In this document: positions 1 to 14,038 of the stretch, one piece after another
Numbering within the stretch: the first letter of the stretch is position 1
Layout: the number at the start of each line of letters is the position of its first letter
From: Rhabditoides inermis
Taxonomy: Eukaryota > Nematoda > Chromadorea > Rhabditida > Rhabditidae
DNA length: 64,000 bases
Direction of reading: 5' to 3'
Assembly: GCA_963966185.1 (NCBI GenBank)
Contig: CAWZYM010000328.1
Location: 264,501 to 328,500, forward strand
Position numbers and translations under genes: made by a program
The notes under the pieces: model-generated
The model's database searches: none
The model's input: only the letters and a program-made list of their open reading frames with translations
What the model was told of the DNA's origin: nothing

Positions 1-534
1 AACTAATCACTTTATTTTGTTCGGGCAGGACTGGTCTGAATAAGCTCGTGATTTGTATTTCAATTGAATTTTCCAATCCAGTACGACAAAGTAAGCATAA
101 TTTGCATATCAGGGAGAGAGAATGGAGTGCTGCGAACAAACTGGAAAGCGGGTTGGTGAAACTGATCACTTTATTTTGTTCGGGCAGGACTGGTCTGAAT
201 AAGCTCGTGATTTGTATTTCAACTGAATTTTCCAATCCAGTACGACAAAGTAAGCATAATTTGCATATCAGGGAGAGAGAATGGAGTGCTGCGAACAAAC
301 TGGAAAGCGGGTTGGTGAAACTGATCACTTTATTTTGTTCGGGCAGGACTGGTCTGAATAAGCTCGTGATTTGTATTTCAACTGAATTTTCCAATCCAGT
401 ACGACAAAGTAAGCATAATTCGCATATCAGGGTGAGAGAATGGAGTGCTGCGAACAAACTGGAAAGCGGCTTGGTGAAACTGATCACTTTATTTTGTTCG
501 GGCAGGACTGGTCTGAATAAGCTCGTGATTTGTA

Positions 535-548
535 TTTGAAGTAAGCAT
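535..548 (+). other. 27-bp in-unit deletion, repeated near 4964
   Basis: Here TTTGAA is joined directly to GTAAGCATAA, removing 27 bp (nine codons) that contain the usual GAATTTTCCAATCCAGTACG. The same junction recurs at about 4961-4970. The flanking unit variants (a GGGTGAGAG unit before it) are the same at both places, so the two are copies of one event. Confidence 0.8.
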
Positions 549-3500
549 AATTTGCATATCAGGGAGAGAGAATGGAGTGCTGCGAACAAACTGGAAAGCG
601 GGTTGGTGAAACTGATCACTTTATTTTGTCTAGGCAGGACTGGTCTGAATAAGCTCGCGATTTGTATTTCAACTGAATTTTCCAATCCAGTACGACAAAG
701 TAAGCATGATTTGCATATCAGGGAGAGAGAATGGAGTGCTGCGAACAAACTGGAAAGCGGGGTGGTGAAACTAATCACTTTATTTTGTTCGGGCAGGACT
801 GGTCTGAATGAGCTCGTGATTTGTATTTCAACTGAATTTTCCAATCCAGTACGACAAAGTAAGCATGATTTGCATATCAGGGAGAGAGAATGGAGTGCTG
901 CGAACAAACTGGAAAGCGGGTTGGTGAAACTAATCACTTTATTTTGTTCGGGCAGGACTGGTCTGAATAAGCTCGTGATTTGTATTTCAACTGAATTTTC
1001 CAATCCAGTACGACAAAGTAAGCATAATTTGCATATCAGGGAGAGAGAATGGAGTGCTGCGAACAAACTGGAAAGCGGGTTGGTGAAACTGATCACTTTA
1101 TTTTGTTCGGGCAGGACTGGTCTGAATAAGCTCGTGATTTGTATTTCAACTGAATTTTCCAATCCAGTACGACAAAGTAAGCATGATTTGCATATCAGGG
1201 AGAGAGAATGGAGTGCTGCGAACAAACTGGAAAGCGGGTTGGTGAAACTAATCACTTTATTTTGTTCGGGCAGGACTGGTCTGAATAAGCTCGTGATTTG
1301 TATTTCAACTGAATTTTCCAATCCAGTACGACAAAGTAAGCATAATTTGCATATCAGGGAGAGAGAATGGAGTGCTGCGAACAAACTGGAAAGCGGGTTG
1401 GTGAAACTGATCACTTTATTTTGTTCGGGCAGGACTGGTCTGAATAAGCTCGTGATTTGTATTTCAACTGAATTTTCCAATCCAGTACGACAAAGTAATC
1501 ATGATTTGCATATCAGGGAGAGAGAATGGAGTGCTGCGAACAAACTGGAAAGCGGGTTGGTGAAACTGATCACTTTATTTTGTTCGGGCAGGACTGGTTT
1601 GAATAAGCTCGTGATTTGTATTTCAACTGAATTTTCCAATCCAGTACGACAAAGTAAGCATAATTCGCATATCAGGGAGAGAGAATGGAGTGCTGCGAAC
1701 AAACTGGAAAGCGGCTTGGTGAAACTGATCACTTTATTTTGTTCGGGCAGGACTGGTCTGAATAAGCTCGTGATTTGTATTTGAACTGAATTTTCCAATC
1801 CAGTACGACAAAGTAAGCATGATTTGCTTATCAGGGAGAGAGAATGGAGTGCTGCGAGCAAACTGGAAAGCGGGTTGGTGAAACTAATCACTTTATTTTG
1901 TTCGGGCAGGACTGGTCTGCATAAGCTCGTGATTTGTATTTCAACTGAATTTTCCAATCCAGTACGACAAAGTAAGCATAATTTGCATATCAGGGAGAGA
2001 GAATGGAGTGCTGCGAACAAACTGGAAAGCGGGTTGGTGAAACTGATCACTTTATTTTGTTCGGGCAGGACTGGTCTGAATAAGCTCGTGATTTGTATTT
2101 CAACTGAATTTTCCAATCCAGTACGACAAAGTAATCATGATTTGCATATCAGGGAGAGAGAATGGAGTGCTGCGAACAAACTGGAAAGCGGGTTGGTGAA
2201 ACTGATCACTTTATTTTGTTCGGGCAGGACTGGTTTGAATAAGCTCGTGATTTGTATTTCAACTGAATTTTCCAATCCAGTACGACAAAGTAAGCATAAT
2301 TCGCATATCAGGGAGAGAGAATGGAGTGCTGCGAACAAACTGGAAAGCGGCTTGGTGAAACTGATCACTTTATTTTGTTCGGGCAGGACTGGTCTGAATA
2401 AGCTCGTGATTTGTATTTGAACTGAATTTTCCAATCCAGTACGACAAAGTAAGCATGATTTGCTTATCAGGGAGAGAGAATGGAGTGCTGCGAGCAAACT
2501 GGAAAGCGGGTTGGTGAAACTAATCACTTTATTTTGTTCGGGCAGGACTGGTCTGCATAAGCTCGTGATTTGTATTTCAACTGAATTTTCCAATCCAGTA
2601 CGACAAAGTAAGCATAATTTGCATATCAGGGAGAGAGAATGGAGTGCTGCGAACAAACTGGAAAGCGGGTTGGTGAAACTGATCACTTTATTTTGTTCGG
2701 GCAGGACTGGTCTGAATAAGCTCGTGATTTGTATTTGAACTGAATTTTCCAATCCAGTACGACAAAGTAAGCATGATTTGCTTATCAGGGAGAGAGAATG
2801 GAGTGCTGCGAGCAAACTGGAAAGCGGGTTGGTGAAACTAATCACTTTATTTTGTTCGGGCAGGACTGGTCTGCATAAGCTCGTGATTTGTATTTCAACT
2901 GAATTTTCCAATCCAGTACGACAAAGTAAGCATAATTCGCATATCAGGGAGAGAGAATGGAGTGCTGCGAACAAACTGGAAAGCGGGTTGGTGAAACTGA
3001 TCACTTTATTTTGTTCGTGCAGGACTGGTCTGAATAAGCTCGTGATTTGTATTTCAACTGAATTTTCCAATCCAGTACGACAAAGTGAGCTTAATTTGCA
3101 TATCAGGGAGAGAGAATGGAGTGCTGCGAACAAACTGGAAAGCGGGTTGGTGAAACTGATCACTTTATTTTGTTCGGGCAGGACTGGTCTGAATAAGCTC
3201 GTGATTTGTATTTCAACTGAATTTTCCAATCCAGTACGACAAAGTAAGCATGATTTGCATATCAGGGAGAGAGAATGGAGTGCTGCGAACAAACTGGAAA
3301 GCGGGTTGGTGAAACTAATCACTTTATTTTGTTCGGGCAGGACTGGTCTGAATAAGCTCGTGATTTGTATTTCAACTGAATTTTCCAATCCAGTACGACA
3401 AAGTAAGCATAATTTGCATATCAGGGAGAGAGAATGGAGTGCTGCGAACAAACTGGAAAGCGGGTTGGTGAAACTGATCACTTTATTTTGTTCGGGCAGG

Positions 3501-6166
3501 ACTGGTCTGAATAAGCTCGTGATTTGTGTTTCAACTGAATTTTCCAATCCAGTACGACAAAGTAAGCATAATTTGCATATCAGGGAGAGAGAATGGAGTG
3601 CTGCGAACAAACTGGAAAGCGGGTTGGTGAAACTGATCACTTTATTTTGTTCGGGTAGGACTGGTCTGAATAAGCTCGTGATTTGTATTTCAACTGAATT
3701 TTCCAATCCAGTACGACAAAGTAAGCATAATTTGCATATCAGGGAGAGAGAATGGAGTGCTGCGAACAAACTGGAAAGCGGGTTGGTGAAACTGATCACT
3801 TTATTTTGTCTAGGCAGGACTGGTCTGAATAAGCTCGCGATTTGTATTTCAACTGAATTTTCCAATCCAGTACGACAAAGTAAGCATAATTTGCATATCA
3901 GGGAGAAAGAATGGAGTGCTGCGAACAAACTGGTAAGCGGGTTGGTGAAACTAATCACTTTATTTTGTTCGGGCAGGACTGGTCTGAATAAGCTCGTGAT
4001 TTGTATTTCAATTGAATTTTCCAATCCAGTACGACAAAGTAAGCATAATTTGCATATCAGGAAGAGAGAATGGAGTGCTGCGAACAAACTGGAAAGCGGC
4101 TTGGTGAAACTGATCACTTTATTTTGTTCGGGCAGGACTGGTCTGAATAAGCTCGTGATTTGTATTTGAACTGAATTTTCCAATCCAGTACGACAAAGTA
4201 AGCATGATTTGCTTATCAGGGAGAGAGAATGGAGTGCTGCGAGCAAACTGGAAAGCGGGTTGGTGAAACTAATCACTTTATTTTGTTCGGGCAGGACTGG
4301 TCTGCATAAGCTCGTGATTTGTATTTCAACTGAATTTTCCAATCCAGTACGACAAAGTAAGCATAATTTGCATATCAGGGAGAGAGAATGGAGTGCTGCG
4401 AACAAACTGGAAAGCGGGTTGATGAAACTGATCACTTTATTTTGTTCGGGCAGGACTGGTCTGAGTAAGCTCGTGATTTGTATTTCAACTGAATTTTCCA
4501 ATCCAGTACGACAAAGTAAGCATAATTTGCATATCAGGGAGAGAGAATGGAGTGCTGCGAACAAACTGGAAAGCGGGTTGGTGAAACTAATCACTTTATT
4601 TTGTTCGGGCAGGACTGGTCTGAATAAGCTCGTGATTTGTATTTCAACTGAATTTTCCAATCCAGTACGACAAAGTAAGCATAATTTGCATATCAGGGAG
4701 AGAGAATGGAGTGCTGCGAACAAACTGGAAAGCGGGTTGGTGAAACTGATCACTTTATTTTGTTCGGGCAGGACTGGTCTGAATAAGCTCGTGATTTGTA
4801 TTTCAACTGAATTTTCCAATCCAGTACGACAAAGTAAGCATAATTCGCATATCAGGGTGAGAGAATGGAGTGCTGCGAACAAACTGGAAAGCGGCTTGGT
4901 GAAACTGATCACTTTATTTTGTTCGGGCAGGACTGGTCTGAATAAGCTCGTGATTTGTATTTGAAGTAAGCATAATTTGCATATCAGGGAGAGAGAATGG
5001 AGTGCTGCGAACAAACTGGAAAGCGGGTTGGTGAAACTGATCACTTTATTTTGTTCGGGCAGGACTGGTCTGAATAAGCTCGTGATTTGTATTTCAACTG
5101 AATTTTCCAATCCAGTACGACAAAGTAAGCATGATTTGCATATCAGGGAGAGAGAATGGAGTGCTGCGAACAAACTGGAAAGCGGGTTGGTGAAACTAAT
5201 CACTTTATTTTGTTCGGGCAGGACTGGTCTGAATAAGCTCGTGATTTGTATTTCAACTGAATTTTCCAATCCAGTACGACAAAGTAAGCATAATTTGCAT
5301 ATCAGGGAGAGAGAATGGAGTGCTGCGAACAAACTGGAAAGCGGGTTGGTGAAACTGATCACTTTATTTTGTTCGGGCAGGACTGGTCTGAATAAGCTCG
5401 TGATTTGTATTTCAACTGAATTTTCCAATCCAGTACGACAAAGTAAGCATGATTTGCATATCAGGGAGAGAGAATGGAGTGCTGCGAACAAACTGGAAAG
5501 CGGGTTGGTGAAACTAATCACTTTATTTTGTTCGGGCAGGACTGGTCTGAATAAGCTCGTGATTTGTATTTCAACTGAATTTTCCAATCCAGTACGACAA
5601 AGTAAGCATAATTTGCATATCAGGGAGAGAGAATGGAGTGCTGCGAACAAACTGGAAAGCGGGTTGGTGAAACTGATCACTTTATTTTGTTCGGGCAGGA
5701 CTGGTCTGAATAAGCTCGTGATTTGTATTTCAACTGAATTTTCCAATCCAGTACGACAAAGTAAGCATAATTTGCATATCAGGGAGAGAGAATGGAGTGC
5801 TGCGAACAAACTGGAAAGCGGGTTGATGAAACTGATCACTTTATTTTGTTCGGGCAGGACTGGTCTGAATAAGCTCGTGATTTGTATTTGAACTGAATTT
5901 TCCAATCCAGTACGACAAAGTAAGCATGATTCGCTTATCAGGGAGAGAGAATGGAGTGCTGCGAGCAAACTGGAAAGCGGGTTGGTGAAACTAATCACTA
6001 TATTTTGTTCGGGCAGGACTGGTCTGCATAAGCTCGTGATTTGTATTTCAACTGAATTTTCCAATCCAGTACGACAAAGTAAGCATAATTTGCATATCAG
6101 GGAGAGAGAATGGAGTGCTGCGAACAAACTGGAAAGCGGGTTGATGAAACTGATCACTTTATTTTG

Positions 6167-6171
6167 TTCGG
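6167..6171 (+). other. Single-base deletion in the satellite
   Basis: The unit reads TTGTTCGGCAGG instead of TTGTTCGGGCAGG. This one-base loss is the only reason the long minus-strand open frame (2135 to 22122) is split into two pieces at about 6155. Confidence 0.85.
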
Positions 6172-7837
6172 CAGGACTGGTCTGAGTAAGCTCGTGATTT
6201 GTATTTCAACTGAATTTTCCAATCCAGTACGACAAAGTAAGCATAATTTGCATATCAGGGAGAGAGAATGGAGTGCTGCGAACAAACTGGAAAGCGGGTT
6301 GGTGAAACTAATCACTTTATTTTGTTCGGGCAGGACTGGTCTGAATAAGCTCGTGATTTGTATTTCAACTGAATTTTCCAATCCAGTACGACAAAGTAAG
6401 CATAATTTGCATATCAGGGAGAGAGAATGGAGTGCTGCGAACAAACTGGAAAGCGGGTTGGTGAAACTGATCACTTTATTTTGTTCGGGCAGGACTGGTC
6501 TGAATAAGCTCGTGATTTGTATTTCAACTGAATTTTCCAATCCAGTACGACAAAGTAAGCATGATTTGCATATCAGGGAGAGAGAATGGAGTGCTGCGAA
6601 CAAACTGGAAAGCGGGTTGGTGAAACTAATCACTTTATTTTGTTCGGGCAGGACTGGTCTGAATAAGCTCGTGATTTGTATTTCAACTGAATTTTCCAAT
6701 CCAGTACGACAAAGTAAGCATAATTTGCATATCAGGGAGAGAGAATGGAGTGCTGCGAACAAACTGGAAAGCGGGTTGGTGAAACTGATCACTTTATTTT
6801 GTTCGGGCAGGACTGGTCTGAATAAGCTCGTGATTTGTATTTCAACTGAATTTTCCAATCCAGTACGACAAAGTAAGCATGATTTGCATATCAGGGAGAG
6901 AGAATGGAGTGCTGCGAACAAACTGGAAAGCGGGTTGGTGAAACTAATCACTTTATTTTGTTCGGGCAGGACTGGTCTGAATAAGCTCGTGATTTGTATT
7001 TCAACTGAATTTTCCAATCCAGTACGACAAAGTAAGCATAATTTGCATATCAGGGAGAGAGAATGGAGTGCTGCGAACAAACTGGAAAGCGGGTTAGTGA
7101 AACTGATCACTTTATTTTGTTCGGGCAGGACTGGTCTGAATAAGCTCGTGATTTGTATTTCAACTGAATTTTCCAATCCAGTACGACAAAGTAAGCATAA
7201 TTTGCATATCAGGGAGAGAGAATGGAGTGCTGCGAACAAACTGGAAAGCGGGTTGATGAAACTGATCACTTTATTTTGTTCGGGCAGGACTGGTCTGAGT
7301 AAGCTCGTGATTTGTATTTCAACTGAATTTTCCAATCCAGTACGACAAAGTAAGCATAATTTGCATATCAGGGAGAGAGAATGGAGTGCTGCGAACAAAC
7401 TGGAAAGCGGGTTGGTGAAACTAATCACTTTATTTTGTTCGGGCAGGACTGGTCTGAATAAGCTCGTGATTTGTATTTCAACTGAATTTTCCAATCCAGT
7501 ACGACAAAGTAAGCATAATTCGCATATCAGGGAGAGAGAATGGAGTGCTGCGAACAAACTGGAAAGCGGGTTGGTGAAACTGATCACTTTATTTTGTTCG
7601 GGCAGGACTGGTCTGAATAAGCTCGTGATTTGTATTTCAACTGAATTTTCCAATCCAGTACGACAAAGTAAGCATGATTTGCATATCAGGGAGAGAGAAT
7701 GGAGTGCTGCGAACAAACTGGAAAGCGGGTTGGTGAAACTAATCACTTTATTTTGTTCGGGCAGGACTGGTCTGAATAAGCTCGTGATTTGTATTTGAAC
7801 TGAATTTTCCAATCCAGTACGACAAAGTAAGCATGAT

Positions 7838-10800
7838 TTGCTTATCAGGGAGAGAGAATGGAGTGCTGCGAGCAAACTGGAAAGCGGGTTGGTGAAACTA
7901 ATCACTTTATTTTGTTCGGGCAGGACTGGTCTGCATAAGCTCGTGATTTGTATTTCAACTGAATTTTCCAATCCAGTACGACAAAGTAAGCATAATTTGC
8001 ATATCAGGGAGAGAGAATGGAGTGCTGCGAACAAACTGGAAAGCGGGTTGGTGAAACTGATCACTTTATTTTGTTCGGGCAGGACTGGTCTGAATAAGCT
8101 CGTGATTTGTATTTGAACTGAATTTTCCAATCCAGTACGACAAAGTAAGCATGATTTGCTTATCAGGGAGAGAGAATGGAGTGCTGCGAGCAAACTGGAA
8201 AGCGGGTTGGTGAAACTAATCACTTTATTTTGTTCGGGCAGGACTGGTCTGCATAAGCTCGTGATTTGTATTTCAACTGAATTTTCCAATCCAGTACGAC
8301 AAAGTAAGCATAATTCGCATATCAGGGAGAGAGAATGGAGTGCTGCGAACAAACTGGAAAGCGGGTTGGTGAAACTGATCACTTTATTTTGTTCGTGCAG
8401 GACTGGTCTGAATAAGCTCGTGATTTGTATTTCAACTGAATTTTCCAATCCAGTACGACAAAGTGAGCTTAATTTGCATATCAGGGAGAGAGAATGGAGT
8501 GCTGCGAACAAACTGGAAAGCGGGTTGGTGAAACTGATCACTTTATTTTGTTCGGGCAGGACTGGTCTGAATAAGCTCGTGATTTGTATTTCAACTGAAT
8601 TTTCCAATCCAGTACGACAAAGTAAGCATAATTTGCATATCAGGGAGAGAGAATGGAGTGCTGCGAACAAACTGGAAAGCGGGTTGGTGAAACTGATCAC
8701 TTTATTTTGTTCGGGCAGGACTGGTCTGAATAAGCTCGTGATTTGTATTTCAACTGAATTTTCCAATCCAGTACGACAAAGTAAGCATAATTTGCATATC
8801 AGGGAGAGAGAATGGAGTGCTGCGAACAAACTGGAAAGCGGGTTGGTGAAACTGATCACTTTATTTTGTTCGGGTAGGACTGGTCTGAATAAGCTCGTGA
8901 TTTGTATTTCAACTGAATTTTCCAATCCAGTACGACAAAGTAAGCATAATTTGCATATCAGGGAGAGAGAATGGAGTGCTGCGAACAAACTGGAAAGCGG
9001 GTTGGTGAAACTGATCACTTTATTTTGTCTAGGCAGGACTGGTCTGAATAAGCTCGCGATTTGTATTTCAACTGAATTTTCCAATCCAGTACGACAAAGT
9101 AAGCATGATTTGCATATCAGGGAGAGAGAATGGAGTGCTGCGAACAAACTGGAAAGCGGGGTGGTGAAACTAATCACTTTATTTTGTTCGGGCAGGACTG
9201 GTCTGAATGAGCTCGTGATTTGTATTTCAACTGAATTTTCCAATCCAGTACGACAAAGTAAGCATAATTTGCATATCAGGGAGAAAGAATGGAGTGCTGC
9301 GAACAAACTGGAAAGCGGGTTGGTGAAACTAATCACTTTATTTTGTTCGGGCAGGACTGGTCTGAATAAGCTCGTGATTTGTATTTCAATTGAACTTTCC
9401 AATCCAGTACGACAAAGTAAGCATAATTTGCATATCAGGGAGAGAGAATGGAGTGCTGCGAACAAACTGGAAAGCGGCTTGGTGAAACTGATCACTTTAT
9501 TTTGTTCGGGCAGGACTGGTCTGAATAAGCTCGTGATTTGTATTTCAACTGAATTTTCCAATCCAGTACGACAAAGTAAGCATAATTCGCATATCAGGGA
9601 GAGAGAATGGAGTGCTGCGAACAAACTGGAAAGCGGGTTGGTGAAACTGATCACTTTATTTTGTTCGGGCAGGACTGGTCTGAATAAGCTCGTGATTTGT
9701 ATTTCAACTGAATTTTCCAATCCAGTACGACAAAGTAAGCATGATTTGCATATCAGGGAGAGAGAATGGAGTGCTGCGAACAAACTGGAAAGCGGGTTGG
9801 TGAAACTAATCACTTTATTTTGTTCGGGCAGGACTGGTCTGAATAAGCTCGTGATTTGTATTTGAACTGAATTTTCCAATCCAGTACGACAAAGTAAGCA
9901 TGATTTGCTTATCAGGGAGAGAGAATGGAGTGCTGCGAGCAAACTGGAAAGCGGGTTGGTGAAACTAATCACTTTATTTTGTTCGGGCAGGACTGGTCTG
10001 CATAAGCTCGTGATTTGTATTTCAACTGAATTTTCCAATCCAGTACGACAAAGTAAGCATAATTTGCATATCAGGGAGAGAGAATGGAGTGCTGCGAACA
10101 AACTGGAAAGCGGGTTGGTGAAACTGATCACTTTATTTTGTTCGGGCAGGACTGGTCTGAATAAGCTCGTGATTTGTATTTGAACTGAATTTTCCAATCC
10201 AGTACGACAAAGTAAGCATGATTTGCTTATCAGGGAGAGAGAATGGAGTGCTGCGAGCAAACTGGAAAGCGGGTTGGTGAAACTAATCACTTTATTTTGT
10301 TCGGGCAGGACTGGTCTGCATAAGCTCGTGATTTGTATTTCAACTGAATTTTCCAATCCAGTACGACAAAGTAAGCATAATTCGCATATCAGGGAGAGAG
10401 AATGGAGTGCTGCGAACAAACTGGAAAGCGGGTTGGTGAAACTGATCACTTTATTTTGTTCGTGCAGGACTGGTCTGAATAAGCTCGTGATTTGTATTTC
10501 AACTGAATTTTCCAATCCAGTACGACAAAGTGAGCTTAATTTGCATATCAGGGAGAGAGAATGGAGTGCTGCGAACAAACTGGAAAGCGGGTTGGTGAAA
10601 CTGATCACTTTATTTTGTTCGGGCAGGACTGGTCTGAATAAGCTCGTGATTTGTATTTCAACTGAATTTTCCAATCCAGTACGACAAAGTAAGCATAATT
10701 TGCATATCAGGGAGAGAGAATGGAGTGCTGCGAACAAACTGGAAAGCGGGTTGGTGAAACTGATCACTTTATTTTGTTCGGGCAGGACTGGTCTGAATAA

Positions 10801-13800
10801 GCTCGTGATTTGTATTTCAACTGAATTTTCCAATCCAGTACGACAAAGTAAGCATAATTTGCATATCAGGGAGAGAGAATGGAGTGCTGCGAACAAACTG
10901 GAAAGCGGGTTGGTGAAACTGATCACTTTATTTTGTTCGGGTAGGACTGGTCTGAATAAGCTCGTGATTTGTATTTCAACTGAATTTTCCAATCCAGTAC
11001 GACAAAGTAAGCATAATTTGCATATCAGGGAGAGAGAATGGAGTGCTGCGAACAAACTGGAAAGCGGGTTGGTGAAACTGATCACTTTATTTTGTCTAGG
11101 CAGGACTGGTCTGAATAAGCTCGCGATTTGTATTTCAACTGAATTTTCCAATCCAGTACGACAAAGTAAGCATGATTTGCATATCAGGGAGAGAGAATGG
11201 AGTGCTGCGAACAAACTGGAAAGCGGGGTGGTGAAACTAATCACTTTATTTTGTTCGGGCAGGACTGGTCTGAATGAGCTCGTGATTTGTATTTCAACTG
11301 AATTTTCCAATCCAGTACGACAAAGTAAGCATAATTTGCATATCAGGGAGAAAGAATGGAGTGCTGCGAACAAACTGGAAAGCGGGTTGGTGAAACTAAT
11401 TACTTTATTTTGTTCGGGCAGGACTGGTCTGAATAAGCTCGTGATTTGTATTTCAATTGAACTTTCCAATCCAGTACGACAAAGTAAGCATAATTTGCAT
11501 ATCAGGGAGAGAGAATGGAGTGCTGCGAACAAACTGGAAAGCGGCTTGGTGAAACTGATCACTTTATTTTGTTCGGGCAGGACTGGTCTGAATAAGCTCG
11601 TGATTTGTATTTGAACTGAATTTTCCAATCCAGTACGACAAAGTAAGCATAATTTGCATATCAGGGAGAAAGAATGGAGTGCTGCGAACAAACTGGAAAG
11701 CGGGTTGGTGAAACTAATCACTTTATTTTGTTCGGGCAGGACTGGTCTGAATAAGCTCGTGATTTGTATTTCAATTGAACTTTCCAATCCAGTACGACAA
11801 AGTAAGCATAATTTGCATATCAGGGAGAGAGAATGGAGTGCTGCGAACAAACTGGAAAGCGGCTTGGTGAAACTGATCACTTTATTTTGTTCGGGCAGGA
11901 CTGGTCTGAATAAGCTCGTGATTTGTATTTCAACTGAATTTTCCAATCCAGTACGACAAAGTAAGCATAATTCGCATATCAGGGAGAGAGAATGGAGTGC
12001 TGCGAACAAACTGGAAAGCGGGTTGGTGAAACTGATCACTTTATTTTGTTCGGGCAGGACTGGTCTGAATAAGCTCGTGATTTGTATTTCAACTGAATTT
12101 TCCAATCCAGTACGACAAAGTAAGCATGATTTGCATATCAGGGAGAGAGAATGGAGTGCTGCGAACAAACTGGAAAGCGGGTTGGTGAAACTAATCACTT
12201 TATTTTGTTCGGGCAGGACTGGTCTGAATAAGCTCGTGATTTGTATTTGAACTGAATTTTCCAATCCAGTACGACAAAGTAAGCATGATTTGCTTATCAG
12301 GGAGAGAGAATGGAGTGCTGCGAGCAAACTGGAAAGCGGGTTGGTGAAACTAATCACTTTATTTTGTTCGGGCAGGACTGGTCTGCATAAGCTCGTGATT
12401 TGTATTTCAACTGAATTTTCCAATCCAGTACGACAAAGTAAGCATAATTTGCATATCAGGGAGAGAGAATGGAGTGCTGCGAACAAACTGGAAAGCGGGT
12501 TGGTGAAACTGATCACTTTATTTTGTTCGGGCAGGACTGGTCTGAATAAGCTCGTGATTTGTATTTGAACTGAATTTTCCAATCCAGTACGACAAAGTAA
12601 GCATGATTTGCTTATCAGGGAGAGAGAATGGAGTGCTGCGAGCAAACTGGAAAGCGGGTTGGTGAAACTAATCACTTTATTTTGTTCGGGCAGGACTGGT
12701 CTGCATAAGCTCGTGATTTGTATTTCAACTGAATTTTCCAATCCAGTACGACAAAGTAAGCATAATTCGCATATCAGGGAGAGAGAATGGAGTGCTGCGA
12801 ACAAACTGGAAAGCGGGTTGGTGAAACTGATCACTTTATTTTGTTCGTGCAGGACTGGTCTGAATAAGCTCGTGATTTGTATTTCAACTGAATTTTCCAA
12901 TCCAGTACGACAAAGTGAGCTTAATTTGCATATCAGGGAGAGAGAATGGAGTGCTGCGAACAAACTGGAAAGCGGGTTGGTGAAACTGATCACTTTATTT
13001 TGTTCGGGCAGGACTGGTCTGAATAAGCTCGTGATTTGTATTTCAACTGAATTTTCCAATCCAGTACGACAAAGTAAGCATAATTTGCATATCAGGGAGA
13101 GAGAATGGAGTGCTGCGAACAAACTGGAAAGCGGGTTGGTGAAACTGATCACTTTATTTTGTTCGGGCAGGACTGGTCTGAATAAGCTCGTGATTTGTAT
13201 TTCAACTGAATTTTCCAATCCAGTACGACAAAGTAAGCATAATTTGCATATCAGGGAGAGAGAATGGAGTGCTGCGAACAAACTGGAAAGCGGGTTGGTG
13301 AAACTGATCACTTTATTTTGTTCGGGTAGGACTGGTCTGAATAAGCTCGTGATTTGTATTTCAACTGAATTTTCCAATCCAGTACGACAAAGTAAGCATA
13401 ATTTGCATATCAGGGAGAGAGAATGGAGTGCTGCGAACAAACTGGAAAGCGGGTTGGTGAAACTGATCACTTTATTTTGTCTAGGCAGGACTGGTCTGAA
13501 TAAGCTCGCGATTTGTATTTCAACTGAATTTTCCAATCCAGTACGACAAAGTAAGCATGATTTGCATATCAGGGAGAGAGAATGGAGTGCTGCGAACAAA
13601 CTGGAAAGCGGGGTGGTGAAACTAATCACTTTATTTTGTTCGGGCAGGACTGGTCTGAATGAGCTCGTGATTTGTATTTCAACTGAATTTTCCAATCCAG
13701 TACGACAAAGTAAGCATAATTTGCATATCAGGGAGAAAGAATGGAGTGCTGCGAACAAACTGGAAAGCGGGTTGGTGAAACTAATCACTTTATTTTGTTC

Positions 13801-14038
13801 GGGCAGGACTGGTCTGAATAAGCTCGTGATTTGTATTTCAATTGAACTTTCCAATCCAGTACGACAAAGTAAGCATAATTTGCATATCAGGGAGAGAGAA
13901 TGGAGTGCTGCGAACAAACTGGAAAGCGGCTTGGTGAAACTGATCACTTTATTTTGTTCGGGCAGGACTGGTCTGAATAAGCTCGTGATTTGTATTTGAA
14001 CTGAATTTTCCAATCCAGTACGACAAAGTAAGCATGAT
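7838..14038 (+). repeat. Three near-identical multi-unit blocks
   Basis: The block starting at 8156 is repeated at 10223 and 12608. Each carries the same ordered series of unit variants over nine units: TTCGTGCAGG, then GTGAGCTTAAT, then TTCGGGTAGG, TTGTCTAGGC, GCGGGGTGGTG and CAATTGAACTTTCC. Two-unit marker pairs at 7838, 9905 and 12290 precede each block. The period is 13 units (2,067 bp) and then 15 units (2,385 bp). Because unit order is preserved, this is segmental duplication within the array rather than independent mutation. Confidence 0.85.
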